Below are positions 1-9,200 of a stretch of DNA of 13,079 bases, in pieces. The DNA is from Onstottus_A sp049273835. GTDB taxonomy: Bacteria > Acidobacteriota > Blastocatellia > UBA7656. Each line of letters begins with the position of its first letter. The stretch's first letter is position 1. Position numbers and translations under genes: made by a program. The notes under the pieces are model-generated. The model had not been told where the DNA came from. It did not search any database and worked only from the letters and a program-made list of their open reading frames with translations. The DNA lies in contig JBASRM010000664.1 of NCBI GenBank assembly GCA_049273835.1, positions 1 through 13,079 of the forward strand. The letters are read 5' to 3'.

Positions 1-566
1 AGAACCTCTCTGGTGATCGTATATCGCATCATCCAGCGCATACAGTAGATTTGTTACTGAATGGTGTTCGACCATGGCGCCCTTCGGAATCCCAGTCGAA
101 CCCGAAGTGTAGATCAGATACGCAAGATTGTTGGGCTCCACTCGCTGCTCGGGGTTTTCGGCGCTGCATTGCCTGATCTGTCGTCCTACCGCTTCCTCAT
201 CCAAAGCTATCACCGTCCCTTCGGTCTCAGGCAATAAACCGACCAGGTCGCGGTGGGTGAGTATCAGAGTTGGACGCGCCTGGTCGAGCATCAGCTTGAG
301 CCTTGCGCGCGGCTGAGCGATGTCCAGAGGTATCAAAGCAGCTCGTGACTTCCATACCGCCCACAGCGCCCAGATCATATCAATAGAGCGCTCGAGGAAA
401 AGCACCACTCTTGATTCTGGCCCAGCGCCCCGTCTGATCAGGTGATGGGCCAGGCGGTTTGCGCATGCGTTGAGTTCCCTGAATGTGATCGACTGGTCAA
501 GGTACTTAACCGCTGTGCCATCAGGGCTCTCCTCGACCTGACCTTCCAGTAGCTCCTGTATGCTAC
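1..566 (-). other. A4 adenylation domain, N-terminal part only
   Basis: It begins near IQELLEGQVEESPDG, followed by ITFRELNACANRLAHHL and the nucleotide-binding loop YLIYTSGSTGIPKG. The second core region is unusual (WKSRAALIPLD where (K)AG-AYVPLD is normal), but the loop is intact. None of the pocket residues are in the window, so no substrate can be given. Confidence 0.9.
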
Positions 567-1938
567 GGAACACGCCGAAGCTCTGGTGAGTCTTATTCCA
601 ATCCACCAGCACCTTTGCACTCAGGTCAGGCCCGAGCACCTCCAGCTCTCCCACTTGAAGCTCAGGGTTCCCAGCAGCGCTTTCCAACAGCCGCGAGAAA
701 TAACTCATCATTAACTCAACGGACGCCGATTCAAATCGTGCCGCATCAAACCGCAGAATTAACGATAACGAGTCAGTCTGCCGCACACACGACATACACA
801 GCTTGAATCTGTCGATAATCGACTCATGCTTCACCAGCGAAAAGCTCACTCCTCCCCACTCCCTTTTCTCTTCACCTTCCTCATACTCGAAGCCTACAGA
901 GAAGAATGGCGGGTCTTCGGATGCGGATAGGCTCTCGTTCCAAAAGAAGCAGTCCTCCTGAGTGTGGAGATCACGCGCGGCCCTTACCACTGATTTCAGG
1001 ACCTCGCTGAAGAGGAAGTCGTTTTCAAAGTGTGTATGAAAAGGCACGGACCTCGCATAAAGACCAAGCGCTGTTTTGAGCGGCTCATATTTTCTACCGT
1101 TGGAGACATAGCCGATAACGATGTCGCTGTTTTTGGTGAGGGTCCACAGCAGAGTTTGCCAGCATGCAAGGAAGAACTCGGCCGCGGATACATTGCACCT
1201 ATCGATGACTGAGAAAACATTTTGAGCGACGTCGCGGGGCAATTCAAAAGCTATCGAGCCTGGATCGAATTTCGAGGCGGCGTCATCGCTCTTCTCAAAA
1301 GGAAGGTTGTCAATCGCGTTTAGTAGCTGGCTCTGCGCTCGCCAGTATTCTCTTGCTGCAATTGCTTCATCGGATTCAAGCAGTTTGGTTTGCCAGGCTG
1401 CGTAGTCCGCATACTGCACGACTTCGTCCGAATAATCATCCACGCCGAAGCTAGTCGCATAAGCGTGCGAGATGTCATGCAGAAGCGTCTTCAGGCTCCA
1501 ACGGTCGGCGCACATAGAAGGCAGGCTTGCAAGCAGACTATGTCGATCCTTTGATAACGCGATCAAGGTGAAACGCACTAGCGGCCCGCGCTCAAAGTCC
1601 CAGTCTCGGCGCCAGTCCTCTCGCGATAGCTCCTCAATGCTGGCTTCCCTTTCTTCGGGGTCGAGGTAACTCAAGTCGGCTTCGCGATAGTCAAAGAGTC
1701 CATTGCTGCTGATGGTCTGAATAGGAACGTATACGCCGGGTAAGGCGTGAAAAGTAGTTCTGAGAATCTCGTGCCTAACGGCGACTTTCTCCAGCGCCTC
1801 AGTCAGGACCTCTTTATTGAGTTCGCCCTCAATCAGAATAGTACACTGTGAAGAATACGCGTTGCGGCCTTGCTGTAAGAGCCACAGCCTCTTCTGCTGC
1901 GGCGAAAGTTCGAATCCCTCAATGATCTCCCGTTCCAT
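1..1938 (-). CDS. Second NRPS, 3' end outside the window: degenerate C domain then A domain
   Basis: 646 codons are visible and uninterrupted to the left edge. The start is fixed by an AGGA site and an in-frame upstream stop. Residues 1-11 (MEREIIEGFEL) lead straight into the first condensation motif (SPQQKRLWLL), leaving no room for a sizeable N-terminal docking domain. A condensation-like domain covers about 10-440; its catalytic HHxxxDG is replaced by PSMCADR (Pro140 to Arg146), so it should not form peptide bonds. An adenylation domain starts near 458 and runs off the edge just past its nucleotide-binding loop (LAYLIYTSGSTGIPKG, about 605-620). The specificity pocket and carrier lie outside the window, so its amino acid is unknown. 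As the third gene in line it is the probable acceptor for C4 of NRPS 1 and a plausible partner of the dioxygenase. The family call is sure; the role of the first domain is inference. Confidence 0.93.
   Translation of the reverse strand, partial: MEREIIEGFELSPQQKRLWLLQQGRNAYSSQCTILIEGELNKEVLTEALEKVAVRHEILRTTFHALPGVYVPIQTISSNGLFDYREADLSYLDPEEREASIEELSREDWRRDWDFERGPLVRFTLIALSKDRHSLLASLPSMCADRWSLKTLLHDISHAYATSFGVDDYSDEVVQYADYAAWQTKLLESDEAIAAREYWRAQSQLLNAIDNLPFEKSDDAASKFDPGSIAFELPRDVAQNVFSVIDRCNVSAAEFFLACWQTLLWTLTKNSDIVIGYVSNGRKYEPLKTALGLYARSVPFHTHFENDFLFSEVLKSVVRAARDLHTQEDCFFWNESLSASEDPPFFSVGFEYEEGEEKREWGGVSFSLVKHESIIDRFKLCMSCVRQTDSLSLILRFDAARFESASVELMMSYFSRLLESAAGNPELQVGELEVLGPDLSAKVLVDWNKTHQSFGVFRSIQELLEGQVEESPDGTAVKYLDQSITFRELNACANRLAHHLIRRGAGPESRVVLFLERSIDMIWALWAVWKSRAALIPLDIAQPRARLKLMLDQARPTLILTHRDLVGLLPETEGTVIALDEEAVGRQIRQCSAENPEQRVEPNNLAYLIYTSGSTGIPKGAMVEHHSVTNLLYALDDAIYDHQRGS
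600..1911 (-). other. Degenerate condensation-like domain (C*) at the NRPS 2 N-terminus
   Basis: Fold markers are retained: SPQQKRLWLL, RHEILRTTF, YADYAAWQ, DIVIGYVSNGR. The active-site line reads LPSMCADRWS where C2 and C3 read MHHIISDGWS. Both His positions are lost (Pro140, Ser141) and the Gly is Arg146; only Asp145 and Ser148 remain. It does not match the DxxxxDxxS of heterocyclization domains either, because the first Asp is Pro140. The later section (GLYARSVPFHTHF, RDLHTQEDCFFW) also departs from the FVNTLVMR and QDVPFEKLV consensus. I read it as a non-catalytic structural or docking domain. Confidence 0.85.
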
Positions 1939-1946
1939 GTCTTTAT

Positions 1947-1950
1947 TCCT
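1947..1950 (-). promoter_or_regulatory. Ribosome binding site of NRPS 2
   Basis: AGGA on the minus strand, eight bases upstream of the ATG at 1938. An in-frame TAA at 1974-1972 excludes any longer start, so this site fixes the N-terminus. Confidence 0.78.
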
Positions 1951-1991
1951 GTTTTCCGGTTCGGGCACTGATTAGCTCAGACGCCCCCCGT

Positions 1992-2020
1992 GGCCTCCGC
2001 CGTATTCTCGCTCGGTGGCC
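1992..2020 (-). repeat. Imperfect inverted repeat (hairpin) in the intergenic gap
   Basis: GGCC-CCG at 1992-1999 pairs with CGG-GGCC at 2013-2020, with one mismatch (1996/2016) and a 13-nt loop. The eight-position GC-rich stem is not followed by a U tract on the minus strand, so it is not a normal intrinsic terminator. It could also be chance in GC-rich sequence. Confidence 0.35.
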
Positions 2021-2068
2021 TGAGAGAGTTTCGATACATTGCCTGCTTGTTAGAATCGTTCAGACCGT

Positions 2069-3109
2069 TTAGAGAGTCTTCCAACTGAAAGGTTCGGCCA
2101 TGCCGGCGATCACTTTTCTCGGCCCCGTGTAGGACCGGCGTCCGTGCGCGGCAAGCATGTTGTCGAGCATCAATATATCGCCTTGCTGCCAGCCAAAGGC
2201 TACCTCTTCTTTGATATATGCCCCGCGAAGCTTGTCCAAGACTTCGGGCTCGATCTTTGTTCCGTCCCCGTAGTACGTGTTGTTAGGGAGGTCATCCTCG
2301 TCGAATTCAGCCATCATGACGTCGCGGACGGGCCGCTCCAGAGTTGATACATGAAAGAAAGTGAGATGATTGAACCAGACCATCTCACCGGTTCGAGGGT
2401 GTCGCGCAGCCGCGCGGCGTTTCTGGCGCGTCTTCAAACGGTTGCCGTCCTTCCATTCGAAGCCGATGTCATTCTTGTGGCAATACCGCTCAACGGTGGT
2501 CTTATCGTGGGTCTGGAACGCGATCTGCCACGTAAGACCGGGGCCGGCGCCAAAGTTCCGTACGTATACATAGCCTTTTTCGAGGAACCGCTCTCTGATG
2601 TCGGCAGCGATGTTATCAAAAACCTTGCGGCAGTCGGCGACGGGCGTTTCTCCTCCCTGCAAAGCCGGAGTCACGCACATAAAGAAAATCTTACGTGGGA
2701 ACGTAATATTGTAAGACTGCTCGTTATGCAGGAAGATTCTCTGGTCAGGCGGGTGCTCGGTCGATGTGTAGATGTTGCCGCGCACCTGAGTGCGAGGCGA
2801 TGACCGCTCATTGTATTCCAGAGCGCCTCCCGAGGTGACCTCTATGAACTCTTCGAATTCCGCCGCGAGTTTCAAGTTGAAGTTTCGAAAGAGAATTGCC
2901 GCGTGCTTCGACAGCTCTTCCTCGACGAATTGACGGTTGTTACTCGCCCAATTAATCAGGTTCAGGTGGTCGACATTTGGTTCAATAACCAGCGGGAGCC
3001 TCCGCTCAGCGTCGAGGTAGCCTGTTCTTACGAGCGTTTCCGCGGATAACTTTAGACGTTCTCGCTTGATTGAGGTGAAGCTTTTGAAGTGGGGATTTTC
3101 TTTTTGCAT
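2069..3109 (-). CDS. TauD/SyrP-type Fe(II)/2-oxoglutarate-dependent dioxygenase
   Basis: Complete, 346 residues, soluble, with no signal peptide or membrane segment. The iron facial triad is visible: His128 and Glu130 in FLHNEQSYN, and His322 in DNMLAAHGRRSYTGPRKV. Arg331 in the same motif is the expected 2-oxoglutarate-binding arginine. The HxE form, the following FFMCVTPALQGGETPVADCR and the GDILMLDNMLAAHGR block are characteristic of the TauD family branch found in NRPS clusters. SyrP, which beta-hydroxylates carrier-bound aspartate, is the best known member. By family knowledge it likely hydroxylates an aminoacyl or peptidyl residue tethered to a carrier protein; substrate and position cannot be read here. 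It lies 33 nt after NRPS 1 and 130 nt before NRPS 2, so it is an operon member, and the residue loaded by NRPS 2 is a plausible target. Desaturation or another oxidation is possible. Confidence 0.93.
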   Translation of the reverse strand: MQKENPHFKSFTSIKRERLKLSAETLVRTGYLDAERRLPLVIEPNVDHLNLINWASNNRQFVEEELSKHAAILFRNFNLKLAAEFEEFIEVTSGGALEYNERSSPRTQVRGNIYTSTEHPPDQRIFLHNEQSYNITFPRKIFFMCVTPALQGGETPVADCRKVFDNIAADIRERFLEKGYVYVRNFGAGPGLTWQIAFQTHDKTTVERYCHKNDIGFEWKDGNRLKTRQKRRAAARHPRTGEMVWFNHLTFFHVSTLERPVRDVMMAEFDEDDLPNNTYYGDGTKIEPEVLDKLRGAYIKEEVAFGWQQGDILMLDNMLAAHGRRSYTGPRKVIAGMAEPFSWKTL

Positions 3110-3142
3110 CCCTGGCGCTCCGTTTTACGCTGGAGCCCTCCG
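3110..3142 (-). other. 33-nt spacer between NRPS 1 and the dioxygenase, same frame, second stop codon
   Basis: The spacer keeps both genes in one reading frame. Translated in that frame it gives RRAPA, a TAA stop at 3127-3125, then NGAPG before the dioxygenase ATG. With the TAG that ends NRPS 1, two stops separate the ORFs. It is too short for a promoter or terminator, so co-transcription is expected. Confidence 0.8.
3118..3121 (-). promoter_or_regulatory. Ribosome binding site of the dioxygenase
   Basis: GGAG on the minus strand, eight bases before the ATG at 3109. It supports this start and independent translation of the dioxygenase rather than readthrough from the NRPS. Confidence 0.75.
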
Positions 3143-3259
3143 CTACGCCCGCTCACTGGTGATTCCGATAGCGGTGCGTTTGCTGGTCATCAAGCTCTCG
3201 AGCTTGAGATCGTGCGACTCCCTCTCATCGATAGCCTTCTGCTCTCTTTCGGCTTCGGT
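3143..3259 (-). other. C-terminal tail of NRPS 1, possible docking segment
   Basis: About 39 charged residues follow C4 and end ESLMTSKRTAIGITSERA before TAG. They are not part of a condensation domain. The last 19 align without gaps to residues 8-26 of the dioxygenase encoded next (FKSFTSIKRERLKLSAETL), sharing the Ser, the KR pair, the alternating I/L positions and the late Glu. The tail may be a docking element or the remnant of a former fusion; which one is inference. Confidence 0.55.
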
Positions 3260-6200
3260 TAGCATCTCCAGAGCATTCACGCGCTCTTCTGGATCAGCGA
3301 CGATGTTCAGAAGCAACGCGTCGTAATGCTGGTGCATGCGTATTATGGTGCTTTCGTTGAATAAGTCCGTGCTGTAGGTCCAAGCGGCAGTCAAGCCGTC
3401 CGGCAATTCCCAAACCCAAAGCGTCAAGTCGTATCGAACAGCTTGTTCTTCAAAACCTACCGGTCTCACCTCGAGGCCCGGCAGTTGAACGTGCGGCGCG
3501 GGCGTGTTTTGCAGGCCGAACGCCACCTGGAACAGCGGCGACACGCCGGGATCGCGCCGCGGTTGCAACGCGTCGACCAGTTTTTCAAACGGCAGGTCTT
3601 GATGAGCGTATGCCCCCAGCGCTGTCTCCCTTACGCGGCTGAGCACGTCAAGAAACCTCGGCGCGCCTGAGAGATCCGCGCGCATAACAAGCATGTTAAT
3701 GAAGAAGCCTATCAGGCCCTCGGTCTCGGCGCGGCCGCGTCCCGCGATCGCAGTCCCGACCACAATGTCATCCTGGCAAGTGTAGCGATAAAGCAGAGTT
3801 TGAAACGCGGCAAGAAGTCCCATGAACAGCGTGGCCCCTGATCGGCGAGTGAGTTCTTTAAGCGGATCCAACAAAGAACGCGATAGCGGAAGCGTCAATC
3901 GGTTGCCGCGATAATTCTGCGCCGATGATCGTGGCCGGTCCGTCGGAAGTTGCAAACGAGCCGGAGCGCCGCTCAATTGCTGCTTCCAATAATCGAGATG
4001 CGAATTGAGGACTTCTCCCCGCATCCACTCGCGCTGCCAGGCAGTGAAGTCCGTGTACTGAACGGTCAGGTCGGCGAGCGGCGACGGCCTGTTATTCGAG
4101 AAAGCTTCATAAAGCGTTACAGCTTCGCGAACCAGCACGTCCATCGACCATGCATCGCTGACGATGTGATGCGTTGTAAAGATCAGCACGTGGTCCTGTT
4201 CCGCCAGGCGCAAAAGGACGGCCCGCAACAGCGGGCCGTTCTCGAGATCGAAATGACGCATAACTTCTTCGTTGATGAGCAGCCTGGCGCGGGTTTCTCG
4301 CTCGCCGACCGGAACTCTGCCTATGTCTATTACCGGCAGGCTCAACGGTTGAGGCGGCGAAATCAACAGTGCTGGAGCCCCGTCCACTGTCGGGAAAGTC
4401 GTTCTCAGCACCTCGTGCCGCCGAACTATTTCCGCCAACGATTTCTCGAGCGCCTGCACATCGAGCCGGCCAAACAATCGCACCGCCGCCGGGCTGTTGT
4501 AGAACGGATTGCCCGGTTGTAAACGATTCAAAAACCACAGTCGCTCCTGTGCAAAGGAAAGCTGCAACGGTTTGTCTTTCGGCGCCGGCGTAATCGGTTT
4601 GATCTCGCCGTGACGGCCGCCTCTTATCACCGCGTCTACGCTTTCCCCCAGCTCAGCAATAGTTGGGTTTTCAAACAAGCTGCGCAGCGGAAGTTCAATG
4701 TCAAACTGCTTGCGCAACCGCGAGATCATCTGCGTCGCGAGCAACGAATGGCCGCCTAGATCAAAGAAGTTATCATTGATTCCGACCCGGTCTATTTTCA
4801 ACACTTCGATCCAGATTGCGTTGAGTGTTTCTTCGATGTAGTTTCTTGGGCCGACAAAAGTCTGTTCAAGATCAGGTCTGGCGGCGCCCGGCGCAGGTAG
4901 TGCGCGACGATCGAGCTTGCCATTCGGAGAAAGCGGCATGCGCTCCATCTCGACGAAAACCGAAGGGATCATGTGCTCGGGTAATCTTTCTTTCAAGAAG
5001 CTTCGCAATTCAGCGGTTCTTATTGACTGCCCGATGTGCGCCACCGTGTAGGCCACAAGGATACGGTTCCCCTGTCTAGCTTCACTTGCGGCGACGACCG
5101 CTTCGCGCACAGCGGGATGCTCGCTGAGCGCGGTTTCGATCTCACCGAGTTCGATTCGAAAGCCGCGAATCTTGACCTGATTATCTAAACGTCCGAGAAA
5201 TTCAACCGTCCCGTCCGCCAATCGACGCGCGCAATCGCCCGTCCGATACAGCCGTGATCCGCCGAGTTCGTTGAAGGGATTTGCGACGAATCTCTCTGCC
5301 GTCAATTCCGGCTGATTCAAGTAGCCGCGCGCAAGTCCTAACCCGCCAATGAAGAGTTCGCCCGCCACACCCACCGGCGCGGGCCGCAACTTTGGGTCTA
5401 GCACGTGGAGGTGAGTGTTGCCGAACGGCCTGCCTAGCGGCACCAGCCCGCCCGGCGACAACTGGATTTGCGTACTCTCAAAGTAACAGCTATCGACCGC
5501 CGCTTCGCTGACTCCGTAAGAATTGATGACTCGAGTGGTGTCTCCGCAGTAAGACTTCAATTGTTCGAATTCCCAAACGTTCCAGGTGTCTGAGCCCACC
5601 ACGAGCAGCTTCATGAAATCGAAAGATAAGCCGCGTTCGGCGACGTAGCCAACCAGTTGCCTCACAACCGCGGGCACGAATTCAGCCGCATCGACTCGCT
5701 CTCGAAGCATCAGCTCGTACAGCTTCTCAGGCTCGAGCAGCAACTCGCGCGGGCACAATATGAGAGTGCCGCCCGAGCAGAGCGCGCGCACCAGGTCGCC
5801 AGCGAATACGTCGAAAGAAAAGCTCGCCATTTGCAAATGCGATTTGCAATCCGAGCCAAGCCGGTAACTTTCCTGCCACGCTTGAAATGCGTTTACCAGA
5901 CTGCGGTGAGAGATCATTACTCCCTTCGGCTTGCCGGTCGAACCTGATGTGTAAACCACATAAGCAAGATTGTCCGGTGATGCGACTAGAGGCGGCGATT
6001 CCGGGCTGTAACCGGAGATCGCTTCCCAATCGCGATCTAAACGGACCACGTGCCGCACGAATGGAGGAAGCTGCGCGCTCAGCCGAGACTGTGTCACTAC
6101 GGTTGTCAGCCCGCTATCCTCAACCAGCAGCGCAAGCCGCTCCTTCGGATACGCGGCGTCGAGCGGAACGTACGCGCCACCGGCTTTCAGGATGCCGAAC

Positions 6201-9200
6201 ACAGCAACCAGCACATCAATCGAGCATTCCAGATAGATGCCCACCGGTACGTCAGGGCCTACGCCGAGCTGACGTAGAAAGTGAGCGACCTGATTCGACC
6301 GGCGGTTCAATTCACCATAGGTGATCGTGAGATGGTGAAAGGCGGCTGCAACATCGTCGGGGTTCGATTCGGCATGAGCTTCGAACAATTCGTTTACGCA
6401 GCGTCCGTGAGCATAGTCCTTCTCGGTGTCGTTCCAACCTGAAATCAGTTGATGCTGCTCCGACTCGTTCAGAAGCACCAGATCGGATATCCGTCGGTTC
6501 GGGTCGGCGGAGATGCCTTCGAGCAGCGTTCGAAAGTGTGAAGCGAACCGCTTAATGGTAGACGCGTCGAATAGATCGGTGTTGTACTCGAAAGTGCACA
6601 CCAGACCGCGTTGTCCTTCGTACACGTCAAGCGAAAGATCGAACTTCGAAGTCGCGGTATCACAGGCCAGCACATCCAGCCTCAGGTCGGGCAATTGCGG
6701 CATCTCAATCTCTGCGTTCTGAAGCGTGAACATCACCTGAAACAAGGGCGAATGGCTCATACTCCTTTCCGGGTTCAGCTCCTCTACCAGCTTCTCGAAA
6801 GGCACGTCCTGATTGGTAAACGCGCCGATTACAACTTCGCGCACCCGGCCAACCAGTTCGCGAAAGCTGGGCTCCCCTGAAAGGTCAACTCGCATCACAA
6901 GGGTGTTCACAAACAGTCCCACCAGAGATTCCGTCTCAAACCGGTTGCGTCCGGCTATTGGCGTCCCAACGCTGATGTCTTCCTGGGCCGAGTACCTGTA
7001 GAGCAGCACTTGAAAGGCCGCAAGCAGCAGCATGAAAAGCGTCGCTCCTTCCTCGCGGGTCATCCTCATCAAGTCCGCCATTACTTCGGCCGGTATTTCC
7101 TGCCGCTCTCTTGCTCCCCGGTAACTTTGGATCGCCGGACGAGGCCTGTCACTGGGCAGCTCCAATACCGCGCGGTGACCATCGAGCTCTTGCCTCCAGT
7201 AGGTCAACTGACGTTCGAGCACTTCCCCCTGCAGCCATTCTCTTTGCCACAGCGCGTAATCCGCATACTGCACTGGCGGCTCCTCGAGTTCAGGCCGCTC
7301 TCCAGTGCGGTACGATCTATAGAGCGAGGCCACTTCCTTGACCAGCAATCCCATCGACCAGCCGTCGGAAATGATGTGGTGCATGACAACTACCAGCACG
7401 TGCTCCTGGCCGCTCAATCTGATCAAGCTCACTCTTATCAGCGGACCCCGCTCCAGATTGAACGCTTGCCGCGCCTCTCTGATAACGATCTGCTGAACGC
7501 GCATCCCAAGCTCCGGCTCGGCAATTTCACCAAGCTCTGTGACTTGTATCTCCAAACTGCCGCGTTCGAGAATGCGCTGGAACGGTCTCCCATTTGAGCT
7601 TGCGAACACTGTTCGAAGCGATTCGTGCCGCCGCACGACTTCATCGAGCGCCCATTGCAGGGCATCAACATCGAGCGGGCCAATAAGCCGCAACGCCATC
7701 GGGATACTGTAGAAAGAGCTGCCTGGTTCGAACTGATCGAGGAACCACAGTCTTTCCTGTGCGAATGAGAGCGGCAAGGGGCCCTCTCTGGATGCTCGCT
7801 GAATCGTTGAGATCTCCTGCCCTTGCCCGCTCTGCAAATCTTTTTCGATTACCTGGCCCAGTTCAGCGACCGTGGGAAATTCAAAGAGCTTACGTAGCGA
7901 CACCTCAACCTTCAGCATGTGGCGCAGGCGTGACAGGAGCTGCGTCGCAAGAAGAGAGTGCCCGCCGAGCTCGAAGAAATTGTCATGGACACCCACTTGC
8001 TCCACTTGCAGAACCTGCGACCAGATTTCGGTCATCGCCTGTTCGACGAGACTGCGCGGAGCGACATAGCCGCTCCCGAGATCATCCCGGCTCTGCGTCG
8101 GACCCGGCAGACTTTTGCGGTCCAGTTTTCCATTCGACGTTAACGGCAGGTGCTCTATCATCACGAACGCCGAAGGAATCATATACTCGGGCAATGTTTG
8201 CTTTAGAAAGGCCCTCAGATCGCCGGCTTTCGCGGCTCCTTGCTGGTACGGCACAACATAAGCCAACAGGGACTTATCTTCGTTTAGAGCTTGACCCAAC
8301 ACAACCGCGCACTCCTTAACCTGCGGGTGCTGACCGAGCGAACATTCAATCTCTGCCAGCTCGATCCGGAATCCGCGAATCTTCACCTGCTCATCTTTCC
8401 GTCCCAGGTAGTCTATGCGCCCGTCGCTCCTCCATTTGCCTATGTCACCCGTTCGATACAATCTCCGCCCAAAGCCTCCGCTGAACTTGTCAGCTACAAA
8501 CACCTCTGCGGTCCTGGCGCTTTCTCCGAGGTAGCCCCTTCCTACGCCTTCTCCTGCAACGCATATCTCCCCGGCCACGCCCACGGGCACTACCGTCTGG
8601 TCTTTCCCGAGTATATAAATGATGGTGTTGGCCACCGGTCTTCCTATCGACGCGTAACGCACTCCTTCCGCGGGCGGTGCTTGTATGACCTCGTGAGTAA
8701 CATCGTCGGAGCACTCAGTTGGCCCGTAGGCATTTATGATCTTCACTCTCGGCCTTAACCGCAGCCACTGCGTACACAAGCTCGCCTCCAGGGCCTCGCC
8801 AGTGGCAACCAGCCATCTGAGCTCGCTCATCTCGCTGCCGCCCTCTGAGCCCCTTTCCTTCAGACTTTCGATAATCGCCCTGAGCATCGCCGGCACCACC
8901 TCTAGAATTGTGACCCGGCGCTTGCTCACCTGCTCGACCAGCTTCTCCGGGTCTCGCGACTCCTGGCTTGGGATGATTTGAACGCTGGCGCCCACCAACA
9001 GCCCCGCAAGCATCTGCCAGATGGATATGTCGAAGCACTGCGAGGCGTTCTGCGCTATGGTGTCATCGCCGCTGATGGCAAGGTCGACTATCTTGGCATA
9101 CAGGTGGTTGAGCATGCCGCGTTGATGTATCATCGCGCCTTTTGGCTTGCCGGTGGACCCTGAGGTATAGATCAGGTAGGCGAGGTTGTCGGGTCTGGCC

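Larger units (their letters stand above)
1939..2068 (-). other. 130-nt intergenic gap between the dioxygenase and NRPS 2
   Basis: This is the only non-coding gap longer than 40 nt. It contains a Shine-Dalgarno site next to NRPS 2 and one imperfect hairpin, described separately. I see no convincing -35/-10 pair, no T-tract terminator and no small ORF with a start signal. The simplest reading is an operon spacer, possibly with an RNA processing or weak attenuation role. Confidence 0.6.

Noticed and set aside
1495..1521. Calling the NRPS 2 first domain a heterocyclization (Cy) domain because Asp145 and Ser148 fit DxxxxDxxS
   Set aside because: The first Asp of that motif is Pro140, and Asp and Ser are at the same places in ordinary C domains, so the fit is not specific.
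1992..2020. Intrinsic transcription terminator after the dioxygenase
   Set aside because: The stem has a mismatch and a 13-nt loop, and no run of T follows on the minus strand.
2351..2803. 150-codon open frame on the plus strand opposite the dioxygenase
   Set aside because: It is antisense to a gene with a complete catalytic motif set, shows no recognisable domain, and is a shadow of the GC-biased codon positions of the real gene.
3950..4522. 190-codon plus-strand open frame opposite C4, and similar long plus-strand frames at 7010-7597 and 7759-8319
   Set aside because: All lie opposite well-conserved NRPS domains, have low-complexity Arg/Pro/Ser-rich translations and no family signature.
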